Origin: Chryseobacterium sp. KLBC 52
GTDB taxonomy: Bacteria; Bacteroidota; Bacteroidia; Flavobacteriales; Weeksellaceae
Reading direction: 5' to 3'
Assembly (NCBI RefSeq): GCF_003347605.1
Contig: NZ_QDFZ01000007.1
Coordinates: 62,001 to 126,000, forward strand
DNA length: 64,000 nucleotides
The notes under the pieces are model-generated. The model was not told the origin of the DNA, did not search any database, and saw nothing but the letters and a program-made list of their open reading frames with translations. A program made the position numbers and the translations under genes. Shown in pieces: positions 8,896 to 16,811 of this stretch. How positions within the stretch are numbered: position 1 is the first letter of the stretch; every line of letters begins with the position of its first letter.

Positions 8896-11634
8896 TTAAA
8901 ATTGGAAGTTAAACCCTACTGAATACACTTTCGGTCTTTGATAGAAACCATTGTCAATTCCTCCAAATACCTCAGGATCTATACCTTTATATTTTGTAAT
9001 TACAAAAACATTTTGTGCCATTGCATTTACTCTTAAATTTGTTCCTTTTCCCATAAATTCTCCTGCATTATAAGCAATGGAGAAATTATCCATTCTAAGA
9101 AACGATGCATCTTCAATGAACATATCCGAGAAAAGTTGGGTTGCAGCAAATTGCGTTGTTAAAACACTTGAATTTGTATTACTCAAGAAATTATTCGCCT
9201 GAATATTTGCAATTGAACTATTAGAAGCAGAATTATTATAAACGTAATTCCCTAAAACAGCTCTAAGTGATGTGCTAAATTCCCATTTTTTTACACTTAC
9301 CTTTGTGGAAAAGCCTAAGATTACATCAGGATTTGGAGACTTGTAGAAATATTTATCATCTTCAGTAGATTTTCCATCACCATTTCTGTCAACATAAGCT
9401 CCTTCGAGAGGCTTTCCGTTGCTATCATAGACTTGTTGATACACATAGAACGCATTAAGCGGCTGACCAACTGTAATTGCTTGAATATAGTTATTAATAC
9501 CGGTAAGCGTTCCCACTTGAATTTTATATGATGAATCTACATATTGAGATAAACTTGTAACCCTAGGATTAAATCTGGTCGCATTAAGATTTACATCCCA
9601 AGTTACCATTTCATTTTTCACCGGAACCAAATTCAGGTTAGCTTCAAAACCTTTATTGGCAATAACTCCAACATTTTTAATATTAAAGTTACTTAAATCA
9701 CCTGCCCACGTGGGTACTTTTGCAATAAGGTTTTCAGACTTTTTATCAAAATAATCTATTGAACCACTAATTCTATTATTTAAAATTGCAAAGTCTAAAC
9801 CTAAGTTTTTAGTAGTTGTTGTTTCCCAAACCAAGTTTGGATTGTAAACATCTGGACGAAGTAAAGTATAGAAACTATTACCAAACTGGTATTGCGCTGT
9901 ACTACTGTTACTATAAGAATAAGAACCAAATGCAGGATAGAAATTACCTGTTTCTTGCTGACCTGTTTTACCCCAACCTGCTCTTATTTTCAATGATTTA
10001 ATTGCTGAAATATTTTTTAAGAAGCTTTCTTCATTAATTTTCCATGCAACCGACACTGCTGGGAAATTGCCCCATAACTGGCTTTTATCTGCTCCATTCC
10101 AGAATGTTGAAGAACCGTCTCTTCTGATTGAACCATTGATTACATACTTATCTGCTATCGTAAAAATACCTCTGGCATAGAAAGACAGTAAAGTTCTTTG
10201 TGTATCTCCAGCAGTTGAAAAATCGGTTTTTTGACCATTTCCATAATATGTAGGAGCTTCCGGAGTAATTGATCTTGTATCTTGATAAGAGTAACCACCA
10301 ATAATATCCACAGTGGTATTAATCGCATTAATCTTTTTTACATAGTTTAGATAAGATTCAAATAATTTACTTTTAATTTCCTGCGAATATGAACGATAAG
10401 ACCCTAAAGTTCCAATTCCTTGAGCGTACTCTTTATAGGTGTTAACAGAACCATCACTTTTTGCATAATCATAAGATCCTGTTATACTCAATCTTAAATC
10501 AGGTAAGAAATGAAACTTATAGTCTAGTTGCAAACTTGGAATAACCCTAAAAACAGATGAAATATCTCTTTTACCATATAATAAACCTAATGGGTTTCTT
10601 GTTCCATTTACGTTTAGACCTGTAGCAGTATTGGCAGGATCCAACCATTCATAATATCCTCCATATTTAGAATTTCCTGAATATACAGGCTGCGTTGGAT
10701 CAAAATAAATAGAAGCACCAATAGCTCCAGCATCTGGAAATCTGTTCTCAGAAAAAGTTCCTTTAAAATTACCATTAACAGTTAAATGATTATCAAAAAA
10801 TTTAGGTGAAAAATTTAACCCTAATGAAGTTCTTCTGAATTCATTTGTTCTTACAATCCCGTTTTGCTCATTGTACCCCAAAGATACTCTATATGGCAAA
10901 CCTTTTACACCACCTGAAAATGCAACATTATTATCTGTTCCCCAGGCTTGTTGATAAATTTTATCCTGCCAATTAGTATTTGCAGTACCGAGGTAAGATT
11001 TCTGAACATTTGTACCAAAAGTATTCACAAAACTTCTAAACTGATCAGCATCTAAAACATCTACATTCCCCATTTTAGTGGAGACAGAAAAATTAGTATT
11101 GAAATTAACTTTGAATTTACCTGCAGTACCTTTTTTCGTTGTAATTAAAATAACCCCGTTCGAAGCTCTATTTCCGTAAATAGCTGCAGAAGATGCGTCT
11201 TTTAAGATATCAAATGTTTCGATATCATTTGGATTTATCAATGATAAAGGATTCGTTGCTCCACTCAAACTGTTAAAATCAATAGGAACACCATCGATAA
11301 CAATTAGTGGATCATTATTAATGAATGAAGAACCACCTCTTACTCTAATTGTAGAACCTGAACCAGGAGCACCGCTGTTACCGGTAATTTGTACCCCAGG
11401 AGTTTTACCAACAATTAGTTGATCAGCAGTGGCTGCTCCCCCATTAAAATCTTTGGATGTTATAGAAGAAATAGATCCTGTAAGATCCGTCTTCTTCTGC
11501 TTACCATATCCAATCAAGACAACCTCATCTATTTTTTTCTCTTTAGAAAGAGTGTCTTTAGTCTGCGCATGTATTACTGTACTGGCCAGTAAAAAAGCGG
11601 GCGCGATTTTTAATACTGTTGTAAAATTCTTCAC
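8896..11634 (-). CDS. susC: SusC/RagA-type TonB-linked outer membrane transporter
   Basis: 912 aa. The signal peptide ends at STVIHAQ, followed by the SusC plug motif EVVLIGYGKQKK, plug domain (ITGNSGAPGSGSTIRVRGGSSFINNDPLIVIDGVP) and a 22-strand-type barrel ending in aromatic QF. The carboxypeptidase-like N-terminal domain common in SusC proteins is absent: only about 10 residues separate the signal peptide from the plug. The start is GTG at 11634; no ATG lies between it and the upstream in-frame stop, and it gives a perfect signal peptide. It imports starch oligosaccharides using TonB energy and is first in the susCDE unit. Confidence 0.96.
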   Translation of the reverse strand: MKNFTTVLKIAPAFLLASTVIHAQTKDTLSKEKKIDEVVLIGYGKQKKTDLTGSISSITSKDFNGGAATADQLIVGKTPGVQITGNSGAPGSGSTIRVRGGSSFINNDPLIVIDGVPIDFNSLSGATNPLSLINPNDIETFDILKDASSAAIYGNRASNGVILITTKKGTAGKFKVNFNTNFSVSTKMGNVDVLDADQFRSFVNTFGTNVQKSYLGTANTNWQDKIYQQAWGTDNNVAFSGGVKGLPYRVSLGYNEQNGIVRTNEFRRTSLGLNFSPKFFDNHLTVNGNFKGTFSENRFPDAGAIGASIYFDPTQPVYSGNSKYGGYYEWLDPANTATGLNVNGTRNPLGLLYGKRDISSVFRVIPSLQLDYKFHFLPDLRLSITGSYDYAKSDGSVNTYKEYAQGIGTLGSYRSYSQEIKSKLFESYLNYVKKINAINTTVDIIGGYSYQDTRSITPEAPTYYGNGQKTDFSTAGDTQRTLLSFYARGIFTIADKYVINGSIRRDGSSTFWNGADKSQLWGNFPAVSVAWKINEESFLKNISAIKSLKIRAGWGKTGQQETGNFYPAFGSYSYSNSSTAQYQFGNSFYTLLRPDVYNPNLVWETTTTKNLGLDFAILNNRISGSIDYFDKKSENLIAKVPTWAGDLSNFNIKNVGVIANKGFEANLNLVPVKNEMVTWDVNLNATRFNPRVTSLSQYVDSSYKIQVGTLTGINNYIQAITVGQPLNAFYVYQQVYDSNGKPLEGAYVDRNGDGKSTEDDKYFYKSPNPDVILGFSTKVSVKKWEFSTSLRAVLGNYVYNNSASNSSIANIQANNFLSNTNSSVLTTQFAATQLFSDMFIEDASFLRMDNFSIAYNAGEFMGKGTNLRVNAMAQNVFVITKYKGIDPEVFGGIDNGFYQRPKVYSVGFNFQF

Positions 11635-11969
11635 AATCTTATTTTTTTATAGTTTCGTTTTTCAGTCATATTTTGGCCCAGAGCCAGACTCGCAATTTAA
11701 AAAAAAAATAGAATTATTATAAATTTAATATAATTTTAGTTAAAATTATGTATATTACGAAACCGATTTTAGTTAGTTTTTTAAGATACAATAATTTACA
11801 ACGTCTTATGCATTGCATAATAATTGTTTTAAATTAAGAAAATGTTAAACAACCGTTTAACTTAATTTCATATTCAGCCTTTCAAAATCGCATTCTTCAT
11901 CATAATAATGCCACCAATAGCGGTATTCGACAGATATTCCTTATCTTTGCAGTTAAAACTTTACTATAA
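11635..11969. promoter_or_regulatory. Divergent susC / metG control region with two palindromes
   Basis: 335 bp of very AT-rich DNA. Two perfect inverted repeats are visible: TTATGC-ATT-GCATAA at 11806-11820 and GTTAAAC-AACC-GTTTAAC at 11843-11860. No canonical TAnnTTTG faces susC; the nearest is TAATTTTA, one base off, around 11743-11750. The palindromes are candidate operators for a maltose-responsive regulator, but no such regulator gene lies in the window. Confidence 0.5.
11942..11949 (+). promoter_or_regulatory. metG promoter -7 element
   Basis: TATCTTTG matches the Bacteroidota -7 consensus TAnnTTTG, 20 bp before the metG ATG. A weak -33 (ATTCGAC) lies at the expected distance. Confidence 0.7.
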
Positions 11970-14009
11970 ATGTCAAACAGAAAGATGATTACGGCAGCTT
12001 TGCCTTATGCAAACGGACCGGTTCATATAGGACATTTGGCAGGTGTTTATATTCCTGCGGATGTTTACGCAAGATTTCAGAGAAGATTAGGAAAAGATGT
12101 AGCGTTTATCTGTGGTTCAGATGAGCACGGGATTCCTATTACCATAAGAGCTAAAAAAGAAGGAGTAACTCCTCAGGATATCGTGGACAAATATCACGAG
12201 ATCATTAAAAAATCTTTTTCTGACCTTGGAATTTCATTTGATGAATATTCCAGAACAACGTCTAAAAAGCATTATGAAACCAGTCAGGACTTCTTCAAGG
12301 TTTTATACGAAAAAGGAAAATTCACTGAAGAAATTTCTGAGCAGTATTTTGACGAGCAGGCAGGAGAATTCCTTGCTGACCGTTATATTGTAGGAACTTG
12401 TCCTAATTGTGGTAACGAAAACGCTTACGGAGACCAGTGCGAGAAATGTGGTTCTACCCTTTCTCCTTCTGAGCTGATCAATCCGAAATCAATGCTTAGC
12501 GGAAATGTTCCTATCCTTAAAGAAACCAAAAACTGGTATCTTCCGTTAAACGAATACGAAGACTTTTTAAATGAATGGATCATTGAAGGTCATAAAGATG
12601 ACTGGAAACCTAACGTATACGGACAGGTTAAATCATGGTTGAATGATGGCCTTAAGCCTCGTGCCATGACCAGAGACCTCAACTGGGGAGTTCCGGTTCC
12701 TCTTCCGAATGCTGAAGGAAAAGTATTATACGTATGGTTTGATGCTCCTATCGGGTATATTTCTTTCACCAAAGAATGGGCAGAGAAAAACGGAAAAGAC
12801 TGGAAAGACTACTGGCAGAGCCCAGAAAGCGATCTGGTACATTTTATCGGAAAGGATAATATTGTTTTCCACTGTATTATTTTCCCTTCGATGATGAAAG
12901 CGCACGGAGATTATATCATGCCGGCTAATGTTCCTGCTTTTGAATTCCTGAACCTTGAGAACGATAAAATCTCAACATCAAGAAACTGGGCAGTTTGGGC
13001 TCATGAATATGTGGAAGACTTCCCTGGACAACAGGATGTTTTAAGATATGCGCTTCTTTCATCTGCTCCGGAAACAAAGGATAACAACTTTACATGGAAA
13101 GATTTCCAGACTAAGAATAATTCTGAATTAGCTAATATTTTTGGTAACTTCATTAATCGTGTTGCAGTATTAATTAACAAAAACTTTGAAGGAAAAGTTC
13201 CTGAAGGAGATGTTAATGCACCAGAATTAGAAGAAATCAGCAAAAGAGCTGCGGAAATCAGAAACTCTCTTGAAAACTATGAATTCAGAAATGCCTTAAC
13301 AGCATTTATGAATCTTGCAAGATTTGGAAATCAATACTTGCAGAATGAAGAGCCTTGGAAAACGGTTAAAAATGACATTGAGAAAACCAAAAATACATTA
13401 TTTATTGGAGCTCAAATTTCAGTTGCACTAGCAAATTTAGCTGAACCATTTTTACCTTTTACTGCACAAAAATTATATGAAATTTTTAATGTAGAACAAA
13501 AAACATGGTCTGAAGTTGAGAATTCAAAAGTATTAATTGAAGCTGGTCATTCAATAATGGCTAATGCTCCAATTTTATTCTCTCAAATTTCAGATGATGT
13601 AATCGAAGTTCAAATCCAAAAGCTGGAAAACACAAAACAAAACAATAAAAAAACAAACCCTAACGCAAACCCTATGAAAGAAGAGATCACATTTGATGAC
13701 TTTACTAAAATAGACCTTAGAACAGCAACCATTTTAGAAGCTGAAAAAGTAGAAAAAGCAGACAAATTATTAAAACTTACTGTTGATACAGGAGTAGATG
13801 TAAGAACTGTTGTTTCAGGTATTGCAGAAAGTTTCTCTCCTGAAGAATTGATCGGGAAGCAGGTAATGATCCTTCTGAACCTTGCTCCTAGAAAGATCAG
13901 AGGAATTGAATCTCAGGGAATGTTATTATTAACAACAAAACCAGACGGAAAATTATCTTTCGTAACACCGGACGACAGCAATGTTGAAAACGGTATTGAG
14001 ATCGGATAA
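11970..14009 (+). CDS. metG: Methionyl-tRNA synthetase
   Basis: 679 aa, the long form. Class I signature HIGH is seen in [15 protein letters not shown] zinc-binding insert has CPNCG and CEKCG pairs, and the KMSKS loop is present as KISTSRNW. An alpha-helical anticodon-binding domain follows. After a low-complexity linker ([13 protein letters not shown]) comes the C-terminal EMAP/Trbp111-like tRNA-binding domain ([18 protein letters not shown]). It charges tRNA-Met in the cytoplasm and is essential. It is monocistronic or loosely linked to the next gene, with a hairpin after the stop. Confidence 0.98.
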   Translation: MSNRKMITAALPYANGPVHIGHLAGVYIPADVYARFQRRLGKDVAFICGSDEHGIPITIRAKKEGVTPQDIVDKYHEIIKKSFSDLGISFDEYSRTTSKKHYETSQDFFKVLYEKGKFTEEISEQYFDEQAGEFLADRYIVGTCPNCGNENAYGDQCEKCGSTLSPSELINPKSMLSGNVPILKETKNWYLPLNEYEDFLNEWIIEGHKDDWKPNVYGQVKSWLNDGLKPRAMTRDLNWGVPVPLPNAEGKVLYVWFDAPIGYISFTKEWAEKNGKDWKDYWQSPESDLVHFIGKDNIVFHCIIFPSMMKAHGDYIMPANVPAFEFLNLENDKISTSRNWAVWAHEYVEDFPGQQDVLRYALLSSAPETKDNNFTWKDFQTKNNSELANIFGNFINRVAVLINKNFEGKVPEGDVNAPELEEISKRAAEIRNSLENYEFRNALTAFMNLARFGNQYLQNEEPWKTVKNDIEKTKNTLFIGAQISVALANLAEPFLPFTAQKLYEIFNVEQKTWSEVENSKVLIEAGHSIMANAPILFSQISDDVIEVQIQKLENTKQNNKKTNPNANPMKEEITFDDFTKIDLRTATILEAEKVEKADKLLKLTVDTGVDVRTVVSGIAESFSPEELIGKQVMILLNLAPRKIRGIESQGMLLLTTKPDGKLSFVTPDDSNVENGIEIG

Positions 14010-14031
14010 TTAAAATCCTTATAAAGATCAC

Positions 14032-14062
14032 AGGCTGTTTCACGGGAAGCAGCCTTTCTTTT
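14032..14062 (+). terminator. metG terminator
   Basis: AGGCTG (14032-14037) pairs with CAGCCT (14050-14055), followed by TTCTTTT. Confidence 0.65.
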
Positions 14063-14073
14063 ATAGACAGCTT

Positions 14074-14742
14074 ATGGTCAATAAAAATGTTTTAAGAAAA
14101 CTTTCCAATCAGGAACTAGAGGGATATTTAAAAGAAGGCAACCGCTTTGTTCCGGAGGCCGTTCAGGCAGCTTTTGAAATTCTGGAAGAAAGAGGGCGTG
14201 TTTTCAGTGAGCAGGAAAAAACGGCTGTTCAGCAGTTGATTCAGCATAAAAAAGAAGCTGAGGAAGCAAGACGTGCAGAAGAAGTAGAGGTCTGGAAAGA
14301 TCATATTACCGAAGATCCTGAGGCTATTACACTGTATTCGAGAATGACTATTTTGGTCAGCAGTCTTTTTTTCACTCCTATTCCAGGGTCTATTTTGCTG
14401 TTCCTTAATTTTATCAAACTTAAAAAGTACCTCGCAAGTTTTTTTGCACTGGCATTTGGCCTTCTTTTTTTTATGTTTCAGAAGTACGTTCTGCTGTCCC
14501 ATTTTGATTTCGGTAGATCTTCCAGGTACAGTCCGGAAATTGGGGTCATCGCAGTTGGAGCTTTGGGTTTACTTGTCATCAGCGTTTTAGGAACCCCAAA
14601 AAAACTTCCTTACCGTGCAGCATCTTATATTCTTCCTGTGATTTTATGTATCGGAACGGCTGTTATGATCTATTTTTATTTCCAGGAATGGTTTTCTTTT
14701 TATCCCTTTGTAAGAGCCATACAACTATTCAGACAATCATAA
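14074..14742 (+). CDS. Multi-pass membrane protein with soluble N-terminal helical region, unknown function
   Basis: 222 aa. Residues 1-85 are charged and helical (LSNQELEGYLKEGNRFVPEAVQAAFEILEERGRVFSEQEK). This is a motif seen in uncharacterised Bacteroidota membrane proteins, where it describes ageing of an index up to the next step rather than a known domain. Residues about 90-220 hold four hydrophobic segments. No catalytic motif is visible. It begins 12 bp after the metG terminator and may be transcribed by read-through. I do not recognise a function. Confidence 0.75.
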   Translation: MVNKNVLRKLSNQELEGYLKEGNRFVPEAVQAAFEILEERGRVFSEQEKTAVQQLIQHKKEAEEARRAEEVEVWKDHITEDPEAITLYSRMTILVSSLFFTPIPGSILLFLNFIKLKKYLASFFALAFGLLFFMFQKYVLLSHFDFGRSSRYSPEIGVIAVGALGLLVISVLGTPKKLPYRAASYILPVILCIGTAVMIYFYFQEWFSFYPFVRAIQLFRQS

Positions 14743-14774
14743 GGAGCTTATTCCCGCTATCCACTTTTACTCCT

Positions 14775-14935
14775 CGCGCCTGGCTGTCACCCTGAGCGTA
14801 GTCGAAGGGCCTCCCCTTTGCTGTGGGGTAACCGTTTCTATCGGGGCTAGGATAAGTACAAAAAAAAGTCATCCCGGTTTACAGGATAACTATATATGAA
14901 TGAGATTGCTTCGCTTTCAGCTCGCAATGACTTGT
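14775..14935. repeat. Intergenic patchwork of widespread short repeat words
   Basis: The stretch contains TCACCCTGAGCGTAGTCGAA and, further on, GAGATTGCTTCGCTTTCAGC followed by TCGCAATGAC. From memory these words recur between genes in many bacterial genomes. The 200 bp between the two genes hold no ORF. I see them here as decayed copies of dispersed repeats. Confidence 0.5.
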
Positions 14936-14941
14936 TGTCAA

Positions 14942-15646
14942 TTATTTCTTAGTCAGTTTTGCTAAGTAAGAATCTTCATCTTTCAACACTCTTTCTATTT
15001 TGAAACCATTATTTGTGGCAGCATTTTTCAACGTATTGAAGTCCAGATACAACCAGGTAATGGGTTCTTCAGATTCTCCTTTATAATGAACCACATAATC
15101 CAGCTCGCCATAATATCCGCCTGCAGGAATGTATACTCCGCCATCTTTATCACGGTCAAACATATACAGGATATCCGTACTGTCAATTAAAACCTGTCCG
15201 CCATCATTCAGTAAAGTATGCAGTTTCTGAAGATAGGTATCTATTTTTGCCAGGCTTTCAAAAACTCCGGTACCATTCATCAATAGTAAAATGGTATCAA
15301 AAGTTTCTCCTGAAAAATCAAGCATATTTTCACAAACCGCTTTTTTAATCCCTCTCAGCTTGCAGACCTCAATTGATTTGGGTGAAATATCCAAAGCCGT
15401 CACCTCAAGATTTCTTTCATTTTGAAGGTATAAAGAATGAGAACCTGCACCCGCTCCGATATCCAGAACTTTTCCGTTGGATAACTGCAGTGCTTTCTGC
15501 TCAATATCATTCATTTCTTCAAAATCTCTGAATAAATAATCCACCGGAAGTTCATCCAGCTCAGAAATTGACGTTTCAGTCTGCAGATCCTCCGGATTTT
15601 CATTGTGGTAATAATCCCAGATCGCTCTGCCCATTAAATCTTTCAT
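14942..15646 (-). CDS. Class I SAM-dependent methyltransferase
   Basis: 234 aa. Motif I is VLDIGAGAGSHSLYL (about 65-79), motif II region VTALDISPKSIEVCK, and motif IV region FDTILLLMNGTGVFE. These are the SAM-binding Rossmann elements. The N-terminal 50 residues (MGRAIWDYYHNENPEDLQTET) and C-terminal strands probably form the substrate cap. The substrate is unknown. The -7 element TATCTTTG ends 5 bp before the ATG, so the mRNA is probably leaderless or nearly so. Confidence 0.88.
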   Translation of the reverse strand: MKDLMGRAIWDYYHNENPEDLQTETSISELDELPVDYLFRDFEEMNDIEQKALQLSNGKVLDIGAGAGSHSLYLQNERNLEVTALDISPKSIEVCKLRGIKKAVCENMLDFSGETFDTILLLMNGTGVFESLAKIDTYLQKLHTLLNDGGQVLIDSTDILYMFDRDKDGGVYIPAGGYYGELDYVVHYKGESEEPITWLYLDFNTLKNAATNNGFKIERVLKDEDSYLAKLTKK

Positions 15647-15650
15647 AGTG

Positions 15651-15658
15651 CAAAGATA
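15651..15658 (-). promoter_or_regulatory. -7 element next to methyltransferase start
   Basis: The minus strand reads TATCTTTG, a perfect TAnnTTTG, only four bases before the ATG at 15646. With initiation 5-7 nt downstream, as known for Bacteroidota sigma-A, transcription would begin at or beside the ATG. Confidence 0.65.
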
Positions 15659-15714
15659 CAGCTTCAGAAACTAAAGTTCAAAGTTTGAGATCCAGGTTTT
15701 TGAGTTCCTTATTA

Positions 15715-15877
15715 TAACGCAATAGATCGCAATTTTTTTGAGGATGCGCATATTCTTTTAAGATCGCTAAGGCGTTTCACTCAGCAATGAAAAAGTAAAT
15801 CTCTTAGCTAAATGAAATGCCTTAGCGAACGAAATTATTTTCAAGTAAGATTAAAAAACTTTGCGATCCCAGCGTTA
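15715..15877. repeat. 163-bp imperfect palindromic element
   Basis: Outer arms TAACGC...ATCGCAA and TTGCGAT...GCGTTA are inverted, and an inner pair GCTAAGGCGTTTCA (15766-15779) and TGAAATGCCTTAGC (15813-15826) differs at one base. No ORF is present. It could fold into one long hairpin and resembles a MITE or REP-like element. Confidence 0.7.
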
Positions 15878-15893
15878 AAAGAATAAATTCAGG

Positions 15894-16706
15894 TTATCCT
15901 ATTGACTCTTTCTCTTCATGTCTGTCCGCTTGAGATTCATTTTCTGCTACACCTGCTTTCCAGTAAGAATAAGCGTATAGTTCCTGGGAAGTCCAGTTTT
16001 TTTCTTTTCTCAGATAGGTACGGATTTCTTTCACGTTTGAGAATTCACAGGCTACATAACCAAACTTTGTTGATTCCGGAATTTCAATACTTTTTACCGC
16101 ATTTGAAATTTCGCTGCTAATCTGAGGCTGTGGATTGTGTAACCATTTAAAGTCAATCTGAGCTTTGGTTTCAAGCAGTTGTTCGTCCTCTTTTCCGTGA
16201 ACTTCAATGATACAAATACCTTTTGCCGTTTCAGGAAGTGTTTCCAAAATAGCGCTGATCACCGGAATAGCTGTAGCATCTCCTACCAGCAAATACCAAT
16301 CAGCTGCCGGATACAATTCTTTTCCTTCTAAACGCATCATCACTCCAAGCTTTGAACCTGCTTCAGCTTCTCTTACCCATCTGGAGGCTGGTCCACCATC
16401 TCCGTGGTCTACAAAATCGATGATCAGTTCATTTTTTTCCAGATCAATTCCTCTGTGGGTATAAGTTCTGATGGATGGAGCCACTTCTTTAGGCGGATAC
16501 ACCCATTGATGATTTTCATCCAACGTAGGGAAATGAATCTCATTCAGTCCGGCCGGAGGAACTGCGATCTTGTTATTATCTCCCACAATGGTATTTTGGA
16601 ACAAATGAACTTCCGGTGAGTACAAATACACTCTGATAAAATGGTCAGTAATGTATTCTTTTCTGGTGACTTCGGCAACGATCTGCCCTGTTGAAATTTT
16701 AGCCAT
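15894..16706 (-). CDS. Siderophore-interacting protein (FAD/NAD(P)H ferric-siderophore reductase)
   Basis: 270 aa. The FAD-binding barrel contains the RxYT signature as IRTYTHRG and DFVDHGDGGPASRWV. The NAD(P)H-binding half starts with YLLVGDATAIPVISAILETLP, and the C-terminal AYSYWKAG motif is the ViuB/SIP family hallmark. It reduces ferric siderophore in the cytoplasm to release Fe2+. It follows the TonB siderophore receptor on the same strand with a hairpin in the 105-bp gap, so the two probably form one iron-acquisition unit. Confidence 0.93.
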   Translation of the reverse strand: MAKISTGQIVAEVTRKEYITDHFIRVYLYSPEVHLFQNTIVGDNNKIAVPPAGLNEIHFPTLDENHQWVYPPKEVAPSIRTYTHRGIDLEKNELIIDFVDHGDGGPASRWVREAEAGSKLGVMMRLEGKELYPAADWYLLVGDATAIPVISAILETLPETAKGICIIEVHGKEDEQLLETKAQIDFKWLHNPQPQISSEISNAVKSIEIPESTKFGYVACEFSNVKEIRTYLRKEKNWTSQELYAYSYWKAGVAENESQADRHEEKESIG

Positions 16707-16726
16707 AACTGATTTGTTTAAAGTTA

Positions 16727-16761
16727 AAATCCGGTTTCCGATTGATTCAGAAACCGGATTT
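16727..16761 (-). terminator. Hairpin between siderophore receptor and reductase genes
   Basis: AAATCCGGTTTC (16727-16738) and GAAACCGGATTT (16750-16761) form a 12-bp perfect stem, followed on the minus strand by a T-rich run. It is a terminator or intercistronic attenuator. Confidence 0.7.
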
Positions 16762-16811
16762 GAAATACAATATGTTTTCAGATCAGGGTATTTTAAATCC
16801 CGATCATTTTT

